The position numbers and the translations under genes were made by a program. From assembly GCA_946415315.1 (NCBI GenBank), contig CAMKRZ010000019.1:1-60796 (forward strand): a DNA stretch of 60,796 nucleotides, written 5' to 3'. Under the pieces are notes generated by a model. The model saw only the letters and a program-made list of their open reading frames with translations, searched no databases and was not told the origin of the DNA. Below, one piece after another: positions 18,466-26,652 of the stretch (the stretch's first letter is position 1; each line of letters starts with the position of its first letter). Origin of the DNA: an uncultured Lachnoclostridium sp. (GTDB lineage Bacteria > Bacillota > Clostridia > Lachnospirales > Lachnospiraceae).

Positions 18466-19908
18466 ATGATGGGATTGATTGAGAGAAAGAACCGTTACAT
18501 TGCCTTGTTGCTGACAGTTCTTCTGGCCTTTATCACCGCCGGCTGCGGCAAGGGTGGTTCCGGGACGGAGTCGCGGGAATCCAAAGACGATTCCGGGCAG
18601 GAGATGACAGTGACGCCGACCATGGTGCCGGATACGCCGACGCCGACCGCGGTGCCGGATACGCCGACGCCTACCGCGGTGCCGGATACGCCGACGCCGA
18701 CCGCGGTGCCGGACACACCGACACCTACACCGGCGGAGTCGACACCGACCGTACTGAAGATGTGGCATGACAGAACGAGTCCGTTTGAAATTGAGATCTA
18801 CAAGAAGGTCGCAGCAGAACTTGCGGAGAAGTACCCGAACATTACCCTTGAGATTGAGGTTATTGACATGTCCGGTTACAGGAATCTTCTTGCGGGTATT
18901 AAGAGAGCCGATGAACTGCCGGACATTTTTCTTGTCCTGGGGGATATGAGTTTTCAGAATTTGATGAAGCAGGGACTGGTGAGCTGCTTCGATGACGTTT
19001 ACCCGCAATACGAGGAGAAACTGGCCGAAAAGATGTGCGAGGCGTATTCCCTGGAGGGGAAGAAATATGCGGCGCCCAGCGTTATGAACGCGGTTGTCAT
19101 GTATGCCAACATGGATGTGCTTGCGCAGGTCGGTTACACGGCAATCCCGAAGACATGGGATGAGATGAAGAATTGCTGTGAACTGTTGATTGACGCGGGA
19201 AAGATCCCGTTCGCGATTTCCGGGAGGGAAACCTGGTGCCTGGAAGAGTATCTGGAATCGATTGCGCTACGGACCTGCGGGGAGGAAGAACTTCGGAAAA
19301 TCTTCTACGGCGAAGCGACCTGGAACAATGAGGGGATTGTCGAAGCAGTCGATCTTCTGCAGGAGATGAAGCAGAAAGGATACTTCGGTTGGAATTACGG
19401 GGAAATCTATAACGATCAGGTGAAAGAAGCGTTTATGGAGGGAAACCGGTACGCATTTTACGTAAACGGGTCATGGAACGTAAGCTGGTTTGAAAAGTCA
19501 GACAGTAAGATCACGGCGGAACCGTTCCCGGTGTTCGATACGTCGAAGTCCGAGTATAATCGGTTGATCGGAGGCCCGGGAGATGCATTTGCGGTTTCCT
19601 CAGCGATGAAGAACCCGGAGATTGCCAAGCAGTATGCCATGGATTTTGCGCAGTTGATCAGCCGGTATCTGTATCTCGCAGAGGAAGCTTACCCTGTCTG
19701 GGCGGTCGATTATGACTGTTCCGAGCTTTCCGTCATGCGACAGCAGATGGCGGAGATGCTGCTGAACACGGATTCGTTCCTGTTCTATTGTGATACGGTG
19801 ATCCCAACGGAAGAGCTTATGGTCTATGCCGTGGAGACGGGCAGGATTTTGGAGGATACGATGACCGGAAAGCAGTATGCCGAGAAGTTGGCTGAAGGGA
19901 TACGATAA
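18466..19908 (+). CDS. Extracellular solute-binding lipoprotein, sugar ABC transporter type
   Basis: Probable receptor of a carbohydrate ABC importer (family 1 solute-binding fold), 480 residues. A lipoprotein signal ends with lipobox ITAGC (Cys near residue 27). A tandem linker of four VPDTPTPTA-type repeats follows and spaces the binding domain from the membrane. The mature domain begins near PTVLKMWHDR and contains YANMDVLAQVGYTAIPKTWDEM and AFYVNGSWNVSWF, typical of sugar receptors. Either of two adjacent ATGs (18466, 18469) could start translation behind a G-rich ribosome site. No permease genes flank it, so it is an orphan receptor. Confidence 0.85.
   Translation: MMGLIERKNRYIALLLTVLLAFITAGCGKGGSGTESRESKDDSGQEMTVTPTMVPDTPTPTAVPDTPTPTAVPDTPTPTAVPDTPTPTPAESTPTVLKMWHDRTSPFEIEIYKKVAAELAEKYPNITLEIEVIDMSGYRNLLAGIKRADELPDIFLVLGDMSFQNLMKQGLVSCFDDVYPQYEEKLAEKMCEAYSLEGKKYAAPSVMNAVVMYANMDVLAQVGYTAIPKTWDEMKNCCELLIDAGKIPFAISGRETWCLEEYLESIALRTCGEEELRKIFYGEATWNNEGIVEAVDLLQEMKQKGYFGWNYGEIYNDQVKEAFMEGNRYAFYVNGSWNVSWFEKSDSKITAEPFPVFDTSKSEYNRLIGGPGDAFAVSSAMKNPEIAKQYAMDFAQLISRYLYLAEEAYPVWAVDYDCSELSVMRQQMAEMLLNTDSFLFYCDTVIPTEELMVYAVETGRILEDTMTGKQYAEKLAEGIR
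18625..18735 (+). repeat. 27-base in-frame tandem repeats coding VPDTPTPTA linker
   Basis: Four near-identical copies of a 27-base unit beginning GTGCCGGATACGCCGACGCC encode the Thr/Pro linker of the solute-binding lipoprotein. Such units are prone to copy-number change by slippage. Confidence 0.85.
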
Positions 19909-19941
19909 CAGAACAGCAAAGGAATACGATACCAGAAAAAT

Positions 19942-19973
19942 GAAGGGGATCATTAAGCGATCCCCTTCTTTTT
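19942..19973. terminator. Bidirectional terminator overlapping the 3' end of queT
   Basis: GAAGGGGATC (19942-19951) pairs with GATCCCCTTC (19959-19968), followed by TTTTT. The stop codon of queT lies in the loop, so the hairpin serves both converging genes. Confidence 0.85.
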
Positions 19974-20567
19974 ATCGTTGTTGAACAGAAGCGAGCGCGT
20001 GGCGCGATTGCGAAGCAGAGAGGCCAGCAGGATTCCTCCGAAGATTCCGCAGGCGATGATCTCACCGGCGGTGACCGTGACGACGATGAACCAGAAGGCG
20101 TCATCGAGGCCGGTACCGAACTTCAGAACCGGCGGGATGATCAAGGCGTTGGCGATGATCGGGGGAAGCGCAAACATGATCGTGAGGATCACGATGCGGA
20201 GCGCCGAGATCTTGTCGGTTGCAGTCGCATCGTCCTTCTTCGGAAGAGCTTTCGAGCGTACCGCGCGTCCGATCAGGTACGTCACGAGCGCGCCGATCAG
20301 TGTGGCGACTGGTCCGAAAATGATGTCCCATATTGTTGCGCTGGAGATCAGATTCGTGAGAAGACAGCCGACGTACAGTCCGGGGATTGCCGAGGCAAAA
20401 AAGGCAGGCAGTATGGTCAACGCTTCCGAGATGCGGCACTGAATGACGCCGCTGCAGAGACCGAGCAGCTCCGAGAGCATGGACAGAACAACGTAGAGCG
20501 CGGCGATCACAGCCGCCTGAGTGATGAAGAGGACAGAGGTCCGCTTCAGGGCAGTGTTTTGTTTCAT
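19953..20567 (-). CDS. queT: QueT family transporter (queuosine precursor uptake)
   Basis: Membrane protein of 204 residues resembling the QueT substrate-binding component of ECF-type importers, which take up queuosine precursors. Hallmarks are ALYVVLSML, QCRISEALTILPAFFASAIPGLYVGC and DIIFGPVATLIGALVTYLIGR. About six helices are present. It has no gene for the ECF energising module nearby, as expected for group II systems. The preQ1-like structured leader right upstream on the same strand agrees with the assignment. Confidence 0.88.
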   Translation of the reverse strand: MKQNTALKRTSVLFITQAAVIAALYVVLSMLSELLGLCSGVIQCRISEALTILPAFFASAIPGLYVGCLLTNLISSATIWDIIFGPVATLIGALVTYLIGRAVRSKALPKKDDATATDKISALRIVILTIMFALPPIIANALIIPPVLKFGTGLDDAFWFIVVTVTAGEIIACGIFGGILLASLLRNRATRSLLFNNDKKKGIA

Positions 20568-20574
20568 AAAGAAA

Positions 20575-20620
20575 CCTCCATAGTTTTGTTTTAGGTGAGG
20601 ATGGTTTCGAACTCACCGTT
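20575..20620 (-). promoter_or_regulatory. preQ1-I type riboswitch in the queT leader
   Basis: On the minus strand GGTGAG (20612-20617) and CTCACC (20594-20599) form a stem closing a 12-base loop that begins TTC. An A-rich tail (TAAAACAAAACTATGG) follows. CCAT in the loop can pair with ATGG at the tail, which abuts the GGAGG ribosome site. This is the H-type pseudoknot of preQ1 class I riboswitches and implies translational shut-off when preQ1 is present. Assigned by hand-folding only. Confidence 0.72.
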
Positions 20621-20733
20621 GTGTGATTGTCGTGCGGCAGAGGCCGCATCGCAGAGCATATCACAGGGCCGACGGTCTGTCAACGGGAAAATGAAGGAAC
20701 TTACAGAAGGGATGACCGGTGCTATCTTTCCTC

Positions 20734-20762
20734 TTTATCAATTTAACGTAATATGTTATAAT
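20734..20762 (+). promoter_or_regulatory. Extended -10 promoter of the STAS gene
   Basis: A perfect TATAAT (20757-20762) preceded by TG and one base gives an extended -10 element. The -35 is poor (TTTATC at 20734-20739, 17-base spacing). Confidence 0.6.
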
Positions 20763-20839
20763 ACCTTTTATCGATACGGTCCCCCGTGTGGGGCGGTCGA
20801 GAAAAAGGACAGTCAAGAACAAAACGGGAGGTATGGCTA

Positions 20840-21136
20840 ATGACAATTACCAGAAAAATGGAAGGTGACAAGCTGGAACTTGCGCTTGAGGGACGTCTTG
20901 ACACGACCACGGCGCCGGAGCTTGAGAAGGAGATCGCGGATTCCATTGCCGATGTGAAGGATCTGACGCTTGATCTGGAGAAGCTGGTCTACATCTCTTC
21001 CGCAGGACTTCGCGTGCTTCTCTCCGCGCAGAAGCGGATGAACAAGCAGGGGAGCATGGTCATCTGCAATGTGAGCGAAGAGATCATGGAGATTTTCGAG
21101 GTTACCGGATTCAGCGACATTCTTACGATCCGTTGA
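20840..21136 (+). CDS. STAS domain anti-anti-sigma factor-like protein
   Basis: A 98-residue single-domain STAS protein of the SpoIIAA/RsbV type, which bind anti-sigma kinases and are switched by serine phosphorylation. The segment LVYISSAGLRVL includes the usual phosphorylatable serine (Ser53 or Ser54). Start at 20840 follows GGGAGG. No kinase or sigma factor gene is adjacent, unlike the spoIIA operon, so the partner is unknown. The amidohydrolase gene follows 18 bases later, suggesting co-transcription. Confidence 0.88.
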   Translation: MTITRKMEGDKLELALEGRLDTTTAPELEKEIADSIADVKDLTLDLEKLVYISSAGLRVLLSAQKRMNKQGSMVICNVSEEIMEIFEVTGFSDILTIR

Positions 21137-21154
21137 GACGCGGAAGGAGACACG

Positions 21155-22789
21155 GTGGAAACAGCATTTTACAATGGCATCGTATATACCGCCGATGCTG
21201 CTGTTCCCGTGGCGCAGGCGTTCGTGGTTCGTGACGGAACGTTTGTCGCGGTCGGAACGAATTCCGACGTTGCCGCATGCGCGACGAAAGTGGACCTCGG
21301 GGGCAGATGTGTGATCCCGGGGCTGGTGGATTCCCATTGCCACATTTTGAGCGGGATCCAGCAGGCAGCCATGAACATGATTTTTCTGGAAAATGAAATA
21401 TTGCCGGAGGAGCTCGGGGAAACCCTCTCGGAGGAAGTTGCCCCCGGCAGCGACGGTCTTGTCGCTGCGATGGGGATCGACATCACAAAGGGGACATTTT
21501 CCGCACGGGATCTTGACGGACATTTTCCAGACAGACCAGTCATGGTGTTCAGTTTTGACGGGCATGCGCTTCTTTTGAACACGTGTGCCATGCAGGCGCT
21601 CGGCGTCGACCGGGAGGTTGAGGATCCGGACGAGAACAGCTATTTCGTGCGTGGGCAGGATGGTTTGCCTACGGGGTTGGTGATCGAGATCCCCGCGATG
21701 ATGCGCTGCCGGTCGCTGATGGGCGATGAGACGGAAGGTGATCACGGGGAAGCGCTCGAGGGACTGCTTCAGGCGTATGCTTCGTGCGGGTACACGACAG
21801 CGTTTGACGCCATGTCGGCGGACGGTGAGGCGGCGGAAGTGTTTCCGTTGCTGAAGGAGTTTGACGAGTCCGGGAAACTGACGATGAGGATCTCGGGGAG
21901 CTTCTGCTACCACGGCGAGGAGTACATGGAACCGGAGAAAGCGCTCGATTACATGCGGGAGCTTCGGGACAGCGTGCGCTCGGACAACCTGAGGATGGAC
22001 ACGCTGAAAATGATCGCCGACGGAACCGTCGAGGAGCATTCCGCTCTGTTGTCGGAACCGTACGCGGATCAGCCGCAGTGCCGCGGAAGTGAGCTGACCG
22101 GGGCGGAGGATATGCGGACCATGGCACAGCTGGCGGCGGAGGACGGCTTTCGCATCCACATCCATGCGATCGGAGACCGTGCCGTCACCGAAGTGCTTGA
22201 GGTGTTGGGCGGACCCGGGCGAACGGCGCCGACGAGGACGATCGCCCACAATCAGATTTATCGTGCAGAGGATATCGAGCGGATCGCGAGGGAAGGAGAC
22301 ATCTTCTTCCAGACGACGCCTCACTGGGTACAGTTTGATGAGGCAACCGTTGCATTTTTGGGAGAAAAGCGGGCAGGACGGCAGTTCCCGTTCGGGACAA
22401 TGCGAAGAAACGGCGTGGCCGTGACCTTCGGCAGCGACGCGTGCGTCGGGGAGCCGTCGTGCAACGCGTTCGCAGGCATGTTCTACGCCGCTGCGCGCGC
22501 GGAGGATCCGGAGCGCTTCGGTTGCTTCCCGCCGGCGGAGGAAGGGATATCCCGTGAGGAGGCGCTTGCCGCGTACACGATCGCGGGCGCGAGACAACTC
22601 GGCTGGGAGAAGGAAACCGGCAGCATAACAGCGGGGAAATCCGCGGACTTTGTCATTCTGGACCGCGACCCGATGACATGCCCGATCGCGGAGCTCCCGG
22701 ACACAACGGTCCTGGAGACATGGTTCCGCGGAGAGCAGGTGTTCCGGCTTGATGCCGGTGATGACGGGGAAGGTAAAACACGCAGATAA
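21155..22789 (+). CDS. Metal-dependent amidohydrolase, YtcJ-like
   Basis: Predicted cytoplasmic hydrolase of the amidohydrolase superfamily (amidohydrolase 3 group), 544 residues; substrate unknown. GTG start with GGAAGGAG upstream. Metal-site features are DSHCHIL near residue 60, HIHAIGDRAV, an IAHNQIY segment and GSDACVGEPS. The C-terminus has the usual small beta-domain sequence SADFVILDRDPM. It sits between the STAS gene and a GH3-family gene without obvious pathway context. Confidence 0.87.
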   Translation: METAFYNGIVYTADAAVPVAQAFVVRDGTFVAVGTNSDVAACATKVDLGGRCVIPGLVDSHCHILSGIQQAAMNMIFLENEILPEELGETLSEEVAPGSDGLVAAMGIDITKGTFSARDLDGHFPDRPVMVFSFDGHALLLNTCAMQALGVDREVEDPDENSYFVRGQDGLPTGLVIEIPAMMRCRSLMGDETEGDHGEALEGLLQAYASCGYTTAFDAMSADGEAAEVFPLLKEFDESGKLTMRISGSFCYHGEEYMEPEKALDYMRELRDSVRSDNLRMDTLKMIADGTVEEHSALLSEPYADQPQCRGSELTGAEDMRTMAQLAAEDGFRIHIHAIGDRAVTEVLEVLGGPGRTAPTRTIAHNQIYRAEDIERIAREGDIFFQTTPHWVQFDEATVAFLGEKRAGRQFPFGTMRRNGVAVTFGSDACVGEPSCNAFAGMFYAAARAEDPERFGCFPPAEEGISREEALAAYTIAGARQLGWEKETGSITAGKSADFVILDRDPMTCPIAELPDTTVLETWFRGEQVFRLDAGDDGEGKTRR

Positions 22790-22899
22790 GACATTTGCGG
22801 GAGGAGGACGACTGCGAAGCAGCATTTTCCGACCGATCATACTACGGAGACACCGACGGGACCGGTGTTTCCCAATCGAAAACAGGAAAGGGGTTTATC

Positions 22900-24612
22900 A
22901 TGGATCAGACTAGATTTGCCAATGAGCAAAACGCGAATATGGGTCATGAAGCCTGGAAGGACTTCATGGAAAATGAGACAACTGCGCCGATGGAACGCAC
23001 CACGGAGCTTCTGATGAAGATCCTCGAGGACAACAAGGATACGGAGTACGGACGCCGGTACGGGTTTGCGGATATCCATTCCGTCGAGGAGTACCAGAAG
23101 CGTGTGCCGGTCGTCACCTATGACGACCTCGCCGAGGATATCAAGCGCATGACGGAGGGCGAGGAAAATGTCCTCACGGCATATCCGTACAGCCACTTCA
23201 ACGAGACCTCGGGAACGGTCGGCGTTCCGAAGCTGATCCCGATGAGCGACATGCAGTCGGAGATCTTCGGCAAATACAACAACCTCATCATGTACGGCGT
23301 TCTCCGCGAGTACGTTGACGAGGACTGGATGAACGGGCGTTGCTTCTGTACCTCGAGCGGCACGTACAAGACGCTTGACAACGGAATGACCGTCGGTGAG
23401 GCGTCCGCGAAGATGGCCGACTATCTCAAGGGCGGCAGGGACGAGCTCGATCAGCTGATGCGCATCATGTACACCTCCCCGCTCGAGGGCGTGAACCCGG
23501 AGGACGGCGTGGATACCAAGTACATCCACACCCGGTTTGCGCTGATGGACCGCGAGGTGCGCGGCATGATCACTGGCTTCTACAGCGTGCTTGTTCTGTT
23601 CCTTCGCTACATCTCGGACAATTACAAACTTCTGATCGATGACATCGAGAAGGGGACGATCTCCGACGAGATCCAGATGTCGGATTCCACGCGAGAGAGT
23701 CTTCTTCGGAAAATCGAGCCCATGCCGGAGCGCGCGGCCGAACTCCGCGAGATCTTCAAGGACGGCGCTGATTTTCCGTGGGTCAAGAAGGTATGGCCGA
23801 AGTTCTGCTATCTGGCAGGCGCCGGCGGAGACGGCTTCGAGATCTACGACAAGATGATCAAGGAGCATTTTACGGGCGGCGGGGTTGCCAACGTGTACTC
23901 CGGCGTAACGGCTTCCGAGGGACTGTGGTCGGTACCGTCGGGCGTCGATGATTTCGACAGTATTCTCGCGCCGGCAGCGGCGTTCGTCGAGTTCCTTCCG
24001 GTGGAGGCCGGCAGTGATTTTTCGCAGTGCGTCACGCTCGACAAGCTTGAGGTGGGGAAGATCTACGAGCTGATCATCACCAACGTGAGCGGCTTCTACC
24101 GCTACCGTATGAGTGATGCGGTGCAGGTGACCGGGTTCGCCAACAAAACGCCCAAGGTACAGTTCGTGTACCGCGTGAACCGCACGATCAATCTCGCGGA
24201 GGAGAAGACCACGGAGAAGGCGCTGCAGGTTGCCGTGGAGGCGACCGCGAAGGAGATGGGCTTCACGCTTGCGGACTTCAGCGTGTACCCGGATCAGGAC
24301 GTGATCCCGAACAAGTACACCTTCCTGATCGAGCCGATGAACGAGATCACGGAGTTTGACATGGAAGCGCTGCAGCAGAGCGTGTTCAAGCATCTCTGCG
24401 AGGCTAACCCGGTGTACTACGATTGCTATGAGGACAACTGGCTCGGCATGCCGGAGGTTCATTTCCTGCAGCCTGAGACGTCGCTTCTGTACCGCGACAT
24501 GATGGTGTACCGCGGAGCTTCGCTGAACCAGTTGAAGCCGGTGCGAGTGATCATGAATGAGAGGCAGCGCAAATTCTTCTTTGCCTTGATCCAGAAGGTT
24601 AACGGGGAGTAA
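22900..24612 (+). CDS. GH3 family acyl-adenylating protein
   Basis: 570 residues resembling the GH3 auxin-responsive family. In plants these enzymes adenylate hormones and join them to amino acids. Visible features are the phosphate-binding-like HFNETSGTVGVPKLIPMS, YSGVTASEGLWS and the C-terminal YRYRMSDAVQVTGF and VNRTINLAEEKTTE. These belong to the adenylate-forming fold, so acyl-acid amido synthesis is possible, but the substrates are unknown. Start at 22900; an upstream extension lacks a ribosome site. A membrane protein gene follows 5 bases later and is probably co-translated. Confidence 0.82.
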   Translation: MDQTRFANEQNANMGHEAWKDFMENETTAPMERTTELLMKILEDNKDTEYGRRYGFADIHSVEEYQKRVPVVTYDDLAEDIKRMTEGEENVLTAYPYSHFNETSGTVGVPKLIPMSDMQSEIFGKYNNLIMYGVLREYVDEDWMNGRCFCTSSGTYKTLDNGMTVGEASAKMADYLKGGRDELDQLMRIMYTSPLEGVNPEDGVDTKYIHTRFALMDREVRGMITGFYSVLVLFLRYISDNYKLLIDDIEKGTISDEIQMSDSTRESLLRKIEPMPERAAELREIFKDGADFPWVKKVWPKFCYLAGAGGDGFEIYDKMIKEHFTGGGVANVYSGVTASEGLWSVPSGVDDFDSILAPAAAFVEFLPVEAGSDFSQCVTLDKLEVGKIYELIITNVSGFYRYRMSDAVQVTGFANKTPKVQFVYRVNRTINLAEEKTTEKALQVAVEATAKEMGFTLADFSVYPDQDVIPNKYTFLIEPMNEITEFDMEALQQSVFKHLCEANPVYYDCYEDNWLGMPEVHFLQPETSLLYRDMMVYRGASLNQLKPVRVIMNERQRKFFFALIQKVNGE

Positions 24613-24617
24613 ACAAG

Positions 24618-25850
24618 GTGCAAGAGATTTCGGAAAACAATGAAGAGCCGAAGAAAACAAAACAGAAAAACGGCATAGAAGATCGCAGATACTGGGTCGC
24701 TAACTTTTTCATGTTTCTTTTTCTTCTCGTAGTCGTGATGCTCGCTTATGTCGGTACGATCCTTGGCTGGCCGATTGACAAGAGTGCCCGGATCACCGTG
24801 GAAAACAAGACCGGAAAGCCGTGCTACCTGGTGCTGCTCTCCACGGATACGGACAGCTACGGGCGGTTCGGAGAGGAAAGCCGGATTGCCGATACGGCGG
24901 AATACTGGGATGCCATGAAGGATGCATGCATCGCAGGCGGCATGTCGGAGGAGGAAGCCGGGCAGTACGTGAGCGAGAAGAAAAATGAGCTCAGGTTCAA
25001 GGACAACACGAATCCTGACGTAACTCTGTGTTCGTTTGAAATGTACCGGGAACTGATCGAAGCGTATTCCAAACGCTTGTCTGCTCGGGGAACAGAAATA
25101 CTCGGCAGAATTATACGGGAAGATATTACGGATGAGATTATCGAGCTGTTTCCGCCTTACGAGGTCTGGAAGGAGATCGCGGCGTATCAGGATCCGGACG
25201 GATACCGGTACATTCACCAGGAGGCTCGGAAAATGTATTCCGACAAGAAAAAGTTTGAACTGGAGGAGTGGGTTCTGCCGGGACAGTTCAAGTTCATGCT
25301 GTACTGGCCGGAAGAAGGGCGATTCGCGGTATCCGAGGCATTTACCAGAGACCACATTTTCAGCGAATACCGTGTCACGGCAGAAACTCTGCCGGATGGG
25401 ACGGTTGCGAAGGCGCAGGCAGTTGATGAGAGCAGAAGCGAGAAGGTTCCGTGGAGGGTTTTCCTGGAGGCGCTGCTCCTGTGCGTAGGCTGTGAGCTGC
25501 TCGTCGCCCGTCTGTGCGGTGCAAGGGAGAAGCGGCAGCTTCTGTCCATAGCTGTTGTCAGCACCGTGTTACACATTGCGCTTTTTGTGCTTATGATCCT
25601 GTCGGGACAGGCGCTCATGGTTCGCGGTGCGCTTAAGCTTAATCCGTTTTACACGTGTATCGCCCTGTGGGTTTTGCTTCCGATCGTGGAAATGCCGATC
25701 TATGCGAGGCTCCTTCGCGAGAAGGGAAAAAACTCGTTCGAATGGTTTAAGTACTATGAGTTTACGCTGTTTATCAACTGGGCATCGGCGGTTTGCGCTA
25801 TGGCGGTCCTGATGGTGGCTGCCGCAGTCCGGAATCTGCTGATTGCGTAA
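24618..25850 (+). CDS. Membrane protein of unknown function
   Basis: Not recognised. The 410-residue product begins with a charged Lys/Glu-rich stretch, then a helix at about 28-52. A large polar domain of about 230 residues follows (likely outside) and then four hydrophobic helices at about 278-295, 308-330, 340-360 and 375-405. GTG start at 24618, only 5 bases after the GH3-family stop, with GGGGAG as ribosome site inside that gene's end. Tight spacing suggests a functional link with the GH3 protein. Confidence 0.8.
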   Translation: MQEISENNEEPKKTKQKNGIEDRRYWVANFFMFLFLLVVVMLAYVGTILGWPIDKSARITVENKTGKPCYLVLLSTDTDSYGRFGEESRIADTAEYWDAMKDACIAGGMSEEEAGQYVSEKKNELRFKDNTNPDVTLCSFEMYRELIEAYSKRLSARGTEILGRIIREDITDEIIELFPPYEVWKEIAAYQDPDGYRYIHQEARKMYSDKKKFELEEWVLPGQFKFMLYWPEEGRFAVSEAFTRDHIFSEYRVTAETLPDGTVAKAQAVDESRSEKVPWRVFLEALLLCVGCELLVARLCGAREKRQLLSIAVVSTVLHIALFVLMILSGQALMVRGALKLNPFYTCIALWVLLPIVEMPIYARLLREKGKNSFEWFKYYEFTLFINWASAVCAMAVLMVAAAVRNLLIA

Positions 25851-25900
25851 TCCGTGCGGCAGGCATCGGATTGTCTGCCAAAGCTTACCAGTGTAAAAGG

Positions 25901-25932
25901 AACGCCTCCGGTCAATACCGGAGGCGTTTTCA
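25901..25932. terminator. Bidirectional terminator
   Basis: AACGCCTCCGG (25901-25911) pairs with CCGGAGGCGTT (25918-25928) around TCAATA, with TTTC after and an A-rich stretch before. It separates the unknown membrane gene from the converging phosphoesterase gene. Confidence 0.85.
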
Positions 25933-25967
25933 GGTCTTTGGCAGTATCGTTATGTCACTTTTGCCGG

Positions 25968-26630
25968 TCAGGCATCCGCGGAGTGGTTTTTTCTCTTTCG
26001 CAGGCGCCGCCTGTGCTTCTTCACCGGCTCCGGAGGATCCGGGATCTCCAGCACATACGATTCATACACATTGAGTATGGTTGTGCGGCCGTACGTGATC
26101 GGCCCTTTTTTCTTGTAGGAATAGTTGGCGTGCACATGCCCGTGGATATGGTATGCGGGATGGTAGCGGTCCATCATTTTCACGAACGCCTCAAAGCCGG
26201 TGTGCGTCAGATCCTCGCAGTCCCCGAGCCCCTTCGCCGGCGAGTGGGTCACCAGAATGTCAAATCCGTGGTTTCTCCAGATCCGGTACCGGAGCATCCT
26301 CGCACGGTGGTTCATGTCCGAATCGGTGTACTGATTGATGCCGGGACGGTACCGCATGGAACCGCCGAGACCAACGATGCGCAGGCCGCGGTAGTGATAC
26401 AGCTTTCCGTCGATGCATGTGCATCCGTCCGGCGGCGTCTGCTCGTAGCAGTCGTCGTGGTTGCCGTGGACGTAGAGCACCGGCACTTTGGTAAAGGTCG
26501 CCAGGAACGAGAGATACTGCGGCGCCAGATCGCCGCACGAGATGATGAGATCGTACGGGTCCAGCTTGCCGGGCTCGTAGAAGTCCCAGAGCGCTTTCGA
26601 TTCTTTGTCGGAGACGATGAGGATTTTCAT
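25968..26630 (-). CDS. Metallophosphoesterase
   Basis: Calcineurin-like metallophosphoesterase of 220 residues; substrate unknown. Metal-site motifs are SDKE near residue 8 (a Glu where most family members have His), CGDLAP, YVHGNHDD, VTHSP and HIHGHVHAN. The Arg/Lys-rich C-terminus (KKHRRRLRKRKN) might touch nucleic acid or membrane. It follows the ParB-like/BMP gene on the minus strand by 22 bases and is probably in its operon. Confidence 0.88.
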   Translation of the reverse strand: MKILIVSDKESKALWDFYEPGKLDPYDLIISCGDLAPQYLSFLATFTKVPVLYVHGNHDDCYEQTPPDGCTCIDGKLYHYRGLRIVGLGGSMRYRPGINQYTDSDMNHRARMLRYRIWRNHGFDILVTHSPAKGLGDCEDLTHTGFEAFVKMMDRYHPAYHIHGHVHANYSYKKKGPITYGRTTILNVYESYVLEIPDPPEPVKKHRRRLRKRKNHSADA

Positions 26631-26652
26631 GGGAGGTCGGGTTCCTTCCTGG

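Noticed and set aside
20594-20617. tRNA-like T-arm (GGTTTCGAACTCACC) on the plus strand
   Set aside because: No acceptor, D or anticodon arms can be drawn around it. It is the complement of the preQ1-type stem-loop.
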